Source: Agrostemma githago
Taxonomy: Eukaryota > Streptophyta > Magnoliopsida > Caryophyllales > Caryophyllaceae
NCBI GenBank assembly: GCA_958450325.1
Contig: OY288243.1
Location: 38,786,878 to 38,850,877, forward strand
Length of the DNA: 64,000 nucleotides
Direction: 5' to 3'
The notes under the pieces are model-generated. The model did not search any database and was not told the origin of the DNA. It worked only from the letters and a program-made list of their open reading frames with translations. Shown here one piece after another: positions 32,973-44,377 of the stretch (positions within the stretch are counted from its first letter, which is position 1; each line of letters starts with the position of its first letter). The position numbers and the translations under genes are program-made.

Positions 32973-35066
32973 CTCATCAGGCTATCTTGCAAGAACCAGT
33001 CACGAATGAGGAGATTAAGGAGGTCCTATTCAGCATACCAAATGATAAAGCTCCTGGGCCAGATGGGTTTTCAAGCAAATTCTTTAAAGATTCATGGTCA
33101 ACTATTGGGGAAGAAGTTTGTGAGGCCATCAAGGACTTTTTCTTTTCAGGCAAGATGCTTATACAGCTTAATGCTACTACCATCACACTAATCCCTAAGG
33201 TTGAACGTCCAAAATTGGTTTTGCAGTTCAAACCAATTGCTTTTTGCAACACCATTTATAAATGCATTTCCAAGCTGATTTGTAATAGAGTATCAAGGGT
33301 CATGCCAGACATTGTCTCCCCTATGCAGGGAGGTTTCATAAAAAGGGAGGAGTATTGTAGAGAACATTATAATCTGTCAAGACCTAGTCAGATTGTACTC
33401 TAGAAAATCAGTCTCACCAAGAAGCATGATAAAAATGGATATGCAGAAGGCATATGACACAGTAGAGTGGTCCTTTCTTCAACAAATGCTGGAACAACTC
33501 CATTTTTTTATTACTTCAATCAGCTCATAATGCAATGTGTTACAACTGCTTCCTTTTCCCTAAACCTTAATGAAAAAAAAATTGGTTTCTTTCAAGGGGA
33601 TAAGGGGACTGAGGCAAGGGGATCCCCTCTCACCACTCTTATTCACTATATGCATGGAATGCTTGACAAGGCTACTGTCCTAAACCACTACAACCAAAGA
33701 ATTCAAGTTCCACCCCTTGTGTAAGCAAACGAAACTGTCCAGCCTAATGTTTGCTGATGATTTGCTTTTGTTTAATAAAGGAGGTGTCCATTCAATGATG
33801 GTGTTGCTGCGTACATTTGCCACATTTTCAGCTATCTCACGATAACAACTCAGTAGAGGAAAGTCTAACATGTACTTCAATGGAGTTAAGGCTGAGATAA
33901 AAAAGAAATCATAGTAGTATCAGGGTGTAATGAAGGCAATATACCTTTCAAATATCTAGGGGTTCCCATCAAACCCTCTAGACTGACACTGCTTAATTGT
34001 CAACCTTTGATTGCCAATGTAACGGAAAGAATCAGGAAATTAGGAGCTAGAAAGTTATCTTATGCAGGGAGACTAGTCTTGGTCAAAACAGTGCTGAGTA
34101 CTCTACATAATTACTAGGCTAGCATCTTCCTTATCCCCTATGGTGTCATCAAACAGATTGAATCTATTTGTCAAACTTACCTTTGGGAAGGGGAAACTGC
34201 GTATACTCGAGTACCTTCAGTAACGTGGAGTAAGATTTGTAATCCTTATAATGAGGGAGGGCTTAATCTAAGGTGGAGTAGTAACTGGAATAAAGCAGCC
34301 ATTGGCAAGATGACTTGGTCGGACCTTACTCAACCTAACAAGTTATGGGTACAATGGATCAACTCAGTGTACTTGAAAGAGAAGAACGGGCTAAACTACA
34401 AACCATCCCTTGACACCAGTTAGGGATGGAGAAAGGTTTGCCAGGTGAAGGAGATGTTTAAACCAGGGTATGAACAAGGAGAATAGAATGAAGGGCACCT
34501 ATACACATCCGCTAGAGGATATCAATGGTGCAGAACTAAAGAGGCAGAAGTAGATTGGCATTGATTGATATGGAACAAATGGACTTTACCTAAACATAGA
34601 ATGACATCTTGGATGTACCAGCATAGAGCTATGAATACTAAGGACAAATTGAGACAGCTGGACCTATGCTAATGATCTGTGCTGCATTTGCAATAGCAGC
34701 ACAGAAGACCTGGAACATCTGTTCTGCAAATGCTCATACAGTAGACAGATCTTGCAGAAGGTAGCAAACTGGACAGAGTACGACATGAATGAGAACATTC
34801 CAACCCAATGGAGACAAACGATAAGGGGGTCAAAACTGAAGAGGGCAGTGGTGAATGGAGCTATTAATGCAACTATTTACACAATTCGGCAACAAAGAAA
34901 CGGGAGCGGTATAGAAGGTTCAATCATTAGACCAGATGCAGTGAGCAAAAATCTTATTAAAGAGGTTCAAATGTACTTTATTACTGTGATTAAAGGCAAT
35001 ATGAGCAAGAGGGACACTGAGTATGTAATTAGAATCATAGAACCATGTACATGATTATTGTCAATG
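32973..35066 (+). pseudogene. LINE ORF2, decayed, 5' part missing
   Basis: The reverse transcriptase begins QEPVTNEEIKEVLFSIPNDK APGPDGF (canonical LINE block; the ORF is open 32987-33403). It continues in shifting frames through MDMQKAYDTVEWSFLQ, GLRQGDPLSP and the FADD catalytic box (about 33745-33775) to the thumb and a zf-RVT-like Cys/His segment (CCICNSSTEDLEHLFCKCSY, about 34680-34740). Numerous stops and frameshifts make it dead. The endonuclease and 5' end are absent because the LTR of element 2 abuts at 32973. It is homologous to the LINE at 223-1496. Confidence 0.88.
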
Positions 35067-35226
35067 ATTAATATATGTACTTGAGAGACTCGTGATCCGA
35101 CTAAAGTACAAAATGACTAGGGCAAAGGTAGTTACTCCAATGGTCAAGTGCTCGAACGATTGCGGAGAACTCTTTGTCGTATGTATACAACGAACGCCGC
35201 TCAATTTCTCCGAAAAGTAAGCAATT
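35067..35226. other. Unassigned flank
   Basis: 160 bp between the decayed LINE and the minus-strand Tekay LTR. No gene or repeat structure recognised. Confidence 0.4.
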
Positions 35227-37929
35227 TGTAATCCCCTAGAAATTCTAACGCAATACAGTGGCGGAAATACTGTAGAGTTGGGATTAAAACACACTGACAA
35301 ACTATATCGTATTAAAAGAAATGGTAAGTCAATACAAAGGCCTCTTTTTACAAAAGGGCTAAAAGAAATTCTCCAAACAGGGTTACAAAAATCCATAAAC
35401 AACATAAAGATAGCATTTATTAAAATAAGTGAAATGTATAAAAATAGTATTTCTAACGAAATTGACATTTTATTATTATCGTCGTTATCGTAACTTTAAT
35501 ATATTTCTAAATTTGTTACTCAAACTATTAATATAATATAATAAGTCAATATATTGTATTTTATAAATAATTAGGAAATCGAGTTAAAACTATAAATTTT
35601 AGAAAAGAGATGTTTTTAAGAAAAACGATATCAAAATTAATTGAGTCAACGAGTATTATAAATGAAATGAATTTTACAAAGGTTTCAAATTATCTTTAGC
35701 AAATAGCTTTTATTAATAAATAGTATGGATTTTACTAAAAATAGTCAATTGTAAACAAATAAGAAATTATTAGTGAAAATAGTCTCGACTAAAAATATAT
35801 TTAAAACAAAATCAACTATTTTCTCATTTATTATTGTAAATCGTAAAATGAAACTTAATTTATTAACAAGCTAAGTATACAAACCTCAATTATATTATAA
35901 AAATACGATTTTGAGTTAAATTTATAAATTAACGAAATGTGAAGAAAATATGGAATCGTTATTATTTAGTTACTAGTCTCACGATAACCAACAAAATATT
36001 ATAACGATCGTAATTAATTAAATTACTAATGATTTATAAAACGATATCGGAAACTTGTAAAATATCTATAAGGTACACAATTTAAAATAATATTTTTAGC
36101 AAATAATAAACAGCTAAAATTAGAAAATCAAAGTTAAAATATTTACTACATACTACTACTCAAACATACGATATAAAATCAAGTAACGTCTCCTAAAGTT
36201 ACCTTCGGACGACAGCAAACCGATCACGTGCTTATCCTTGATTGGTCCTCACGAATTCCTACGAAATACAAATATACGGTATAAAGTACCATGTAAAACG
36301 AGTAGGACGAAAGAGGGAGAATGGGTAATCGAATTACCCAGAAAAGTAAGAGAGGAACAGAAAGATTATTGTGAGAACGGAATATGAAAGTCGAGGAAAC
36401 AAGGAGGAACACGAAGGAGGCAAAATAGTAGGCAGCAGCAGCTACAGCAAAACAACCACAGAACCTGAAACCCGACAAAACGTAGTAACAAAACGAACAA
36501 CAGCAAAACGACGAACCAAACCAAGCGTAGCAGCAGCACAAGGTAAGAGAAGAAGACAATGAATGAAACCCGATATGAACGAGCAGCAGAAAAACGAATA
36601 CATCAGCAGCATAAAGAAGAAAGAACGGACAACAGTCACTACATTAACAGTAGCAGCACGAATGAAATCAGAGGACGAGAAGGAGAACATACGAACACGA
36701 ATAGTAACGCATCAACACGACAACAATAGCAGCGTCATCAACTTCATCACAACAACAAAGTAGAACGAGAAGGAAGAAGAAAACGGAGCAGAAGAACGGA
36801 GAAAACGGACAAGCAGCAACAAGACAGGATGAAACGACATTAGTGCAGCGGCAACAGCAACAACGCACAAATAACAGCAGCAGAAAGACCAACACAAACA
36901 GCAGCATACGACGAAGGATAGAAACATCGATAATACAGCAGAGGACAAATACGAAAAGAAAATCAACAAGAATGAAAAGAGGAGCAACAAGGACGAAAAG
37001 AGGAGAAGAACGAAGAGCAGTAGCACAGAATGACGCCAACACAGGACAAACGAGAACTGCAGTACCAACATAAAAATGGAGAGGAAAAGAAGAAGGAGAA
37101 GAAGAATAAAGAATCAGTGGGAACGGAGATTACTTTTCACCAAGTCAGGGACTAAAACGGAGCAGCAGAAAAATAGAAGATGAATAATGATTGAAAAAGA
37201 TGGAGATGATGAAAGGGGAAGATGAACTAAAAGCAAGGAGTAGCGGTGGACGGGGGAGAAGACTCCAAATAAATGGGATGAAAGAGAATAATAAGTGGGG
37301 GGTGCATCAAGCGGTGGAACAAAACATAATGAGGAAAGGGGAGGTGTACGTAGATACAAGTGGGAAGAATCAAACACAATTAAACAAATTGGGTTAGAAA
37401 TACGGATTTAACGAGTTCCGTAACGATAAGTTGACTGACCCACGAATCGAATTATAACAAGTTAATAAATATAATAACTAATCGAGCCGTCAAATAAAAT
37501 GAGTAAATAATGTATTCGATACGAAAACGAAGCTTATAGAAATAAGTAGACGATGAAATAGTATTTCCCGATAAATAATAAATTTTCAATAAAGTGAATT
37601 AAATTGACTTTTCGAAGAAAGGTAATAAATGTTTTGACGAAATTCGAACTTAAATATAAATAAATAAAAAGAATTTAGAATTTAAATCGCCGAAATAAAA
37701 TTTCGATCAGGATTAAATTAAATGTATAAAGTAAATCGAAACAGAAATAGAAATATGTTTTAAATATAAGAAGAGTTTCCGAGACAAATAGAATTTTAGG
37801 AGTTTGAAACGATTAAACGATAAATTCGTTTTATAATAATTTTAAGAATTACGAGTTAAATCATAAACAAAATAAAAATACGAACATAACTTTAAATTAA
37901 TTTAAATTTATAAAATCAAAGGTGTTACA
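35227..37929 (-). repeat. 3' LTR of a second Tekay-type chromovirus (2703 bp)
   Basis: In element orientation it begins TGTAACACC and ends GGGGATTACA. Its ends closely match the LTR at 16039-21948. A polypurine tract (TTTTTTTAGTGGGGAAGA, 37932-37950) and the GTTTCGAGGACAAAAC motif precede it in element orientation. The section 36400-37080 is purine-rich with CAG/CAA runs; the ORFs there are low-complexity artefacts. Confidence 0.85.
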
Positions 37930-37999
37930 ATCTTCCCCACTAAAAAAAGTTTTGTCCTCGAAACTAACAAAAACATAATAATAGAATGAAAAACAAGGT

Positions 38000-38065
38000 T
38001 ATATCACTTGAACAAAAGGAGAATGCTTAATTCACATCACAATCTCGGTTTAACAATTTTTTTTT
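38000..38065 (-). pseudogene. Chromodomain tail remnant of the second Tekay element
   Basis: The minus-strand sequence aligns with the chromodomain end at 15902-15970 (AAACCGAG..., then AAGCATTCTCC...TTCAAG and stop), giving a degenerate KHSPFVQ-like end in place of KHPHLFE. It shows that a pol once lay upstream. Confidence 0.6.
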
Positions 38066-39014
38066 TACAATTTCAAATGTGATATGTAATCGAAATCGAC
38101 GACAAAATTATTTCAAGATAAGTTGGGCTCAGTTACGAAGTTTAAAATCATTTGATAAAATAATGATGATAAATAATATTTGTAAACGAACTCGAGGAGG
38201 AGAGTACCCAAATATTTTCAAAGCAACAGTAAAACGTTTTGATTAAGAAATTCGACAATATTTTGTTTTAAGATCAAACAAAAATTTGATAAATCAAGTT
38301 TTGTAGTTTTGTAGTTAGTAAATAAAAATCGAATCAGTCGTCAAACCTTTTCAATAACAGATTTAAAGTCTATCGGCAGTAAAACAAAAACCAAGACGTA
38401 CAAAGTTTTTTGAAAATTTTAAACCGTTTTACTTAATAATCTCATAGAAATCAAAACTTTTGCAATTATGTAAGTTTTCATAAAATCTCAATCACTTGAA
38501 AATCAAAATTAAAATTTTAAACAATTTCGAAATACTTTAAAATAAATTATTAAGGCATTTTAAAACAGGACTAAATATGTATTATCAACCAACAATAAAA
38601 CAGAAACGAAGTATAAAGTTTTGGAAATTTATAACTCAAAATGTTAAAATTTCACGATAGCCCAAAATTTTAAATTAGTCAAACTTTTCATAACATAGGT
38701 TCAGGAAAAAGGTAAACGGATAAATAGAGTCAAGGTTAACGACAAATTGAAACAAAACTTTCCAAACCCGATAAAGAATTCGAAGAGATTGGCCGAAGAA
38801 GAAGTAGCAGGATTAAAGAAGAGCTAAGGGGAGGATGAAATTGAGAGTCAAATAAAGCTATCGAGGATTAGAGAATAAATTAACCATCTCGAGATTCTTG
38901 GTACGACTCCCACAACACGGGTTCCTAATTTCCATCAAGTAACGTTAAGTCCAACTTTAGGCATTGGGTTGTCCAACTCAGTCTACAACCTCCAAAATTA
39001 TCAACTACTACGAC
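38066..39014. other. AT-rich sequence without recognisable gene
   Basis: Expected to be Tekay pol if the element were intact, but no conserved reading frame can be seen on either strand. It is either very decayed or foreign sequence after a deletion. It is the left flank of element 3 (last five bases ACGAC). Confidence 0.45.
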
Positions 39015-39991
39015 TATGGACATGACGTAGGTCCACCCCGACGCGGCCACGCGCGAGTTTGGGTAGGCGAATGAATCTCGTGGTGAGATTGTTCTCGGGT
39101 TCGAAATTTAAGTCAAAATGGAGTCGCCACCGAATTTTGTGGTTATTCGGAACCATACGAGCCCACTCTATGTCGTCATGGGCTATACACAAAGTAAGCC
39201 CACTTCGATTACAGAGTTTATTGGGCTCGTCCCTTTGCATTGCAATATCGATACCGTTTAAACCGGCTTTCGTATATAGAATGACTCTCGTGCGCCAATG
39301 GTTTCGGGCATCCGGAAACCAAGGTTCTGAGTAAGGGGTGAGGGTACGTGTTGGGAAGCCCACTAAGGACACCCAACCCCGCCCGCACATGGCGGCCTCT
39401 ACTAAGACATCGTTCGTGTTCGTGTGCGCGCGCTAGTAAAATGATTAAATGATATGCAAACAGCGTTTTCGGGCTAAGCATGTGAGTTATTAGTTAACTA
39501 CGTCATTTAATGCATCTTGATTATGGTCGAATTGATTTAGCATGCGAGGTTCATTTATAAAGCGGCAAGCAAGTAAATAAATGAAACTCAAACATAAATA
39601 ACGTACAAGTTACACGGGCGGTAATACAACCCGGCCAATACAAAAATTACGTAACAATAGATAATAAAAAGATAGGAACGGACCCGTATGTAAACTTGAC
39701 CGCGAAATGTGTAAGTGGACTAACCCCGTTTAAATGCACATTATGTGGTACATCAAACGAAGGACGGAGACATAGGACCTAGGCGTGATGCTAGCCCGAT
39801 CCTATACCTCGATGCCTTGTCCCGACTTATCACATCGAAAAATCGATCAAAGTCGTTAAGGTGTCGTGATGAACGTGGGTTTTGAAAAGTGGGTTCACAT
39901 GATTGGCTTTACACGTGTCGACTAGAAGTCGTAAAAAAGGACGAGGCTTAAATGTTGCAATAAGCTCTCGGTTTTCTGGGTTACAGGACCC

Positions 39992-40169
39992 ACTCGGTCG
40001 AGTCATGGTCTGACTCGGTCGAGTGCGTCCCCAAAAAAGTTTCTGCCCAATGTTATGGACGCTACTCGATCGAGTGGCCTAAGCGCTCGGTCGAGTAGCC
40101 CCTCGAAAAAAAGGTCTGCTCAGTTTTATGGACGCTACTCGATCGAGTGGCTTATGCACTCGGTCGAGT
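39992..40169. repeat. Array of paired 12-bp palindromes in LTR body
   Basis: ACTCGRTCGAGT-type motifs start at 39992, 40013, 40064, 40085, 40137 and 40158. These are three pairs with 21-bp offsets inside pairs and 72-73 bp between pairs. Spacers share TTCTGCCCA and TTATGGACGCT. It is transcribed LTR sequence, about 900-1060 bp downstream of the TATA box. Confidence 0.85.
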
Positions 40170-41055
40170 AGCCCCTGTACGAGTGTTGACTCGTCTCGTT
40201 TTTGAGGTTTAAAATCGACGGTCGGTCGAATTAAATGCAAATATCGCATGATTTGAATTTAACTCGACCTCCGGTACTATAATCGTGTACATGTACGATT
40301 ATAATACCGTTGTCGGGATTTTATGAAAACGTTTACGTTAGAAAATTTGAATTAGCAACGGAATGTCTCCCTCTACGTCACGACATCGAAACTAACCCTT
40401 TCGGGTTATGTGATGTCGGTTTTCGTGTCAACGGGTTCCGCACTAATTAAAATGGGATCGAATGCGTTCAACTATGATTAGTCGCGATCACGTCACGCCC
40501 TTGAGTACATTGGGGCGGGGCTCCTCGAAAGGCCTCCACCTCCGTCGTTGCTCGTAAAGGGATTAGACGGATTTTAGGCGACAATTATAGTCAAACGAAT
40601 CCGAAACCGAATTTTGATACTAATATATATATATATACGCGGTATGATAGTAATGTTAGTAAACGAAAATGTAAAAGTTAGGATGCGAAAATGTAAAGTG
40701 TTAGGATGTTAGAATTACGATACTAGTATAAATATAATATTAACGATACAAAAAACGTAAATAAAAGTAATAAAGATCGAAATGGGGTTTGGGACACCCT
40801 CAACATACATGCTTAGTAAGGACCTCGGAAATGGACTCGCGAATAGTGACGGGACGTCGGAGTATCGAGGATGAATGTGAGTTATGGTGTGTGTGTGTGT
40901 GCGGATTTATTGTCGGTTTTTCGAGGGACAAGGGACTCGGTTTTTATGTGTGCTTGCTTAGGGTTGTAGTGTGTAGAGTGTAGAAGGATTAGGGTGAAAA
41001 TGTAGGGTAATTTTGCATTAGCCAAAAGCTTGTGAAATGAGTGAGGGTCATGGGG

Positions 41056-41063
41056 TATTTATA
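41056..41063 (-). promoter_or_regulatory. LTR promoter TATA box, element 3
   Basis: The minus strand reads TATAAATACC. The upstream palindrome pairs begin only 25 bp away. Confidence 0.7.
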
Positions 41064-41087
41064 GAGTTTACCCCACGACCTAGGGTC

Positions 41088-41194
41088 ACTCGATCGAGTG
41101 GCCCTAGTGCACTCGGTCGAGTGCCCTAGAAAATGGGCCTGATCCAGTTTTTGACGCTCCACTCAACCGAGTGGGTCAATCCACTCGATCGAGT
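41088..41194. promoter_or_regulatory. Palindrome pairs directly upstream of LTR TATA box, element 3
   Basis: ACTCGATCGAGT at 41088 with ACTCGGTCGAGT at 41111, then ACTCAACCGAGT at 41161 with ACTCGATCGAGT at 41183. The offset within pairs is 22-23 bp and between pairs 73 bp. In transcription direction they cover roughly -30 to -140 relative to the TATA box, a typical position for activator binding. The regulatory role is inferred. Confidence 0.6.
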
Positions 41195-41591
41195 GGATCA
41201 GGTAAATCGAGGTAAAAGAGGAAGGGGTTGACTTTGTTGATTGTGTGATCTTTTTTGAAAATGGGGTTGGGCGCCATCTTCTAGAAGGTGCACTTGGGCT
41301 GTTTTTGTGACGGGTTCGTCTTTGACCGGGTTTTGACCCGGTCGCCAAAAGACGGGATTTATTTTTGGTGTCGGTTTTGGCCCAAATTAGTCTTATTTTG
41401 CTCGGAACGACCCACTGGGCCTGAATTTGAGGTCTGTTCTGTGAGATTATTACTCCGCTAAAAGTCCATGTCAGATATTATTGATTTCGGGTCCAAATAC
41501 GAGTATACTAAGTCACGTTTGCGTCCGATCATCATCGGGTGTTTGTCGGGAACTGCTATAGACACTAGCAGGCAAAATGCTGGTGTCTACA

Positions 41592-41636
41592 GAGCCCCCA
41601 CTCTGACTGAGGCTTGGACAAGGCGAAAGTCAGAGT
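41592..41636 (-). promoter_or_regulatory. Polypurine tract and overlapping hairpin, element 3
   Basis: In element orientation AGTGGGGGCTC abuts the LTR. The inverted repeat ACTCTGACT (41600-41608) / AGTCAGAGT (41628-41636) has a 19-nt loop, as in elements 1 and 4. Confidence 0.8.
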
Positions 41637-42180
41637 AGCTACCAGGCCAATCGCAGATTACGACCTGGCAGCCTTCCGGTCGGGTCGTTTATAGTCCAGT
41701 AGACTAGCGTGAAGGGCTCGCCAGCCATAAGCAGAGGGTCATACCTGTCCTGCTGGTGGTAGCTCCGTGGGGAGTAAAACTTGCTTTTGAAGGTATAGGT
41801 GCACCCGTATGCTGATACATCATGGCTTTGACTGTAGCATTCTGGGATAAATATTGGCTCACGTTGGGGAGTGAAGTAGTTGCGCGGGGACTTGCTTCTG
41901 AAGTCTTGGGGTGTACCTGTATGCTGACACATGATAAATTGCACGTAACACATAGGCAAAACACCGACTTGTGCTGGGGAAAATGTACTGGATTTTGAAA
42001 AAAAAGCTGAAATTTTCGAAAAAGATTTTTTTTTGAACTTAAGGAATTTTTAGAAAAAAAAAAATTAGGAAAGCTCGGGATAACTAGATTCCTATTCTGG
42101 GTTGAAGTCAGGCCTGCACATGCTGGGGCCCAGTTTGCTGAGGAGGCAGGGTTAGCTAGGTTACAGTCAGGCTTCCCTAT

Positions 42181-42188
42181 TATAAATA
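42181..42188 (+). promoter_or_regulatory. TATA box of the antisense gene, element 3
   Basis: TATAAATA lies 104 bp before ATG 42285. The transcribed leader is CT- and A-rich (AACCAAAACCCTTCTTCTC), resembling a plant 5' untranslated region. Confidence 0.62.
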
Positions 42189-42284
42189 CAGGTCTCCCTG
42201 CTTCAGCTTACTGCACCTCAAACCAAAACCCTTCTTCTCTTAACAAAAATCTCTCAGTCTTTCAAGAGAAATCAAGTTCCTGCC

Positions 42285-42926
42285 ATGGGTATCGAGCATC
42301 TCACTTCAATGCTTTTCGCCTGGTCCCAACACTTTCGGGACGAGGACAGAATTCAGCTGACCCAAATGGGGATTGTCAGCCTGTTTCCTCTTCGGCGTCT
42401 AGTGCCTGATTCACACTTCTTGGACGCTTGTCTGGCGTTTTGGGATACTACCCATCACGTCTTCGCATTCCCGCGGGGAGAGATATGCCCTCTTCCCGAG
42501 GAGATTGCAGCCATCGGAGGTTGGAGCCCTGTGGCTCGTCCTGCTATCCCTCCGTTCTACCCGGACCCGAGGAGAAGGCTGAGGGATTTCTTAGGTCTGT
42601 CTCATGCTGAGACAGATCGAATGGTGCGGGGAGATACGGTTTCCCTCTTCGACTTGGCTGACAAGTTTATGAACAGTCAGGACGTAAGGGCTACGCCTTC
42701 TCATAGGCGTAGGGCTTTCGCGTTCTGCATGCTGCACCGCTACGTTTTCGAGGGGTTGATGGATGCTGACTTATGCGTGGGTCAAATTAGGCTGATTGGA
42801 GTGGTTGACCAGATGGAGACTGGTCATAGCCCTGCTTGGCTAGCCACTGGGGAACTCATCATGGGTCTGGATGCTAGGCGACTTGACCCAACCCGGCAAC
42901 TGACGGGTAGCACCCTCATTCTGCAG
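42285..42926 (+). CDS. Antisense accessory gene of element 3, exon 1
   Basis: 214 codons from ATG 42285 (CCATGG context) to CAG|GTATAC. It contains MGIEHLTSMLFAWSQHF, FLDACLAFWDTTHHVFAFPR and ICPLPEEIAAIGGW. Other conserved segments are GDTVSLFDLADKFMN and RRRAFAFCMLHRYVFEG. It is similar throughout to exon 1 of element 1 and of identical length. This resembles the DUF7745/plant-mobile-domain-like proteins found as extra ORFs in Tat elements; function unknown. Phase 0 at the splice joins directly to exon 2 at 54676. The intron now contains the whole of element 4, so correct splicing of an 11.7-kb intron would be needed. Confidence 0.85.
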
Positions 42927-43223
42927 GTATACGTCTCGCGATTTTTCAATTTTTCTTTTCTCTTTTTTTTTTGTTTCGCGGTTTCTTGAGGTCCGTAAGT
43001 CACTCGATCGAGTGGACCTATCACTCGATCGAGTGATGTCTGCAAAATGCTTCTGCCCATTTGTGGAGAGCCTACTCGATCGAGTGAGAAGCTTTACTCG
43101 ATCGAGTGTCACACCTGACGAGCTTCTGGTTGTCTTAGGGAGCCTTACTCGATCGAGTCAGATGGTGTACTCGATCGAGTGGGCTGTAGCGAACCATTCC
43201 GCTGCTCATAAACTCTGTGTATA
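42927..43223 (+). other. First part of the antisense-gene intron, element 3
   Basis: Begins GTATACG and continues after element 4 at 54666-54675, ending TTTTCGCAG. Without element 4 and one target copy the intron would be 307 bp. It carries the palindrome array 43002-43180. Confidence 0.75.
43002..43180. repeat. Array of paired 12-bp palindromes in the antisense-gene intron
   Basis: Six perfect ACTCGATCGAGT copies start at 43002, 43023, 43074, 43096, 43147 and 43169. These are three pairs (offsets 21-22) at 72-73 bp period. The spacer CTTCTGCCCATTTGTGGAG matches the LTR array spacer. This is the same minisatellite as in the LTR, and is absent from the introns of elements 1 and 2. Confidence 0.88.
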
Positions 43224-43621
43224 TGTAGACACCCGCATTTTGCCTGCTAGTGTCTATAGCAGATCCCGACAAAACACCCGATGATGATCGGACGTCAACG
43301 TGACTTAATATGCTCGAATACGGACTCAGAATCAATAGTATCCGACGTGGGCATTTAGAGGAGTACAAATCTCTCAAAACCGACCTCAAATCCAGGCCCA
43401 GTGGGTCGTTCCGAGTCAAATGAGACTAATTTGGGCCAAAACCGACACCAAAAATAAATCCCGTCTTTTGGCGACCGGGTCAAAACCCGGTCAAAGACGA
43501 ACCCGTCACAAAAACAGCCCAAGTACACCTTCTAGCAGCTGGCGCCCAATCCAAATTCAAAAAAGATTACAACAAACAACAATATCAATTCCTTCCTAAA
43601 ATAGCTCGATTTGCTTGATCC

Positions 43622-43728
43622 ACTCGATCGAGTGGATAGACCCACTCGGTCGAGTGGAGCGTCAACAACTGGATAAGGCCCGTTTTGAAGGGCACTCGAT
43701 CGAGTGCACTAGGGCCACTCGGTCGAGT
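43622..43728. promoter_or_regulatory. Palindrome pairs upstream of LTR TATA box, element 4
   Basis: Motifs start at 43622, 43644, 43694 and 43717, two pairs 72 bp apart; the last ends 24 bp before TATAAATA at 43753. Position and spacing equal those in element 3. Confidence 0.62.
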
Positions 43729-43752
43729 GACCCTAGGTCGGGGGGTGAAGCC

Positions 43753-43760
43753 TATAAATA
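43753..43760 (+). promoter_or_regulatory. LTR promoter TATA box, element 4 (5' LTR)
   Basis: CCTATAAATACCCCC; the copy in the 3' LTR is at 52381-52388. Transcription from here would produce the genomic RNA of element 4. Confidence 0.72.
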
Positions 43761-44193
43761 CCCCCTTAACCCCATTCATTTCACAAGCTTTTCCCATGCA
43801 TTCTTAGTCTACACTTTCTACCCTAATCCTACCGTACTACACTACACTATAAACCTTTACACCACATTTACAAAAACCCAAAAATAACACATTCAGCCAA
43901 CTTATCAATCTCTACACATTACCACCTTCCAATCTTCCACATTCATACACATTCATACACATTCATTTATACACAACCAACACATACACATTCAAAACTC
44001 GAGATCAAAACTCACCAAAGACCCGAGAGCATCCTCTCCCTAACCAAACACACCCTAACTCACCCTACATATCTCGACACTCCCGCGCACATGCCGCTAC
44101 TACGAGTTCGTTTCCGAGGCCATTAAGCATGTAGGTTGAGGGTGTAATTCAATCCCGACATCTCCTTTCTCTTTTTCGATTATATATGTATAT

Positions 44194-44377
<184 letters not shown>

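Larger units (their letters stand above)
39015..41591 (-). repeat. 3' LTR of Tat element 3 (2577 bp)
   Basis: Plus-strand ends are TATGGACATG (first TG mutated to TA) and GGTGTCTACA. It carries a TATA box on the minus strand at 41056-41063 and two arrays of paired palindromes (39992-40169 and 41088-41194). It is homologous over its length to the LTRs of element 4. Confidence 0.92.

Noticed and set aside
36224..37377. Several Ser/Leu/Phe- or Arg/Lys/Thr-rich ORFs on both strands
   Set aside because: They are strand-mirrored products of a purine-rich low-complexity part of a Tekay LTR and lack any conserved domain.
39992..43180. CRISPR-like array of palindromic repeats
   Set aside because: Eukaryotic retrotransposon context, spacers are homologous to each other rather than unique, and no cas-like gene is present. 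It is a minisatellite.
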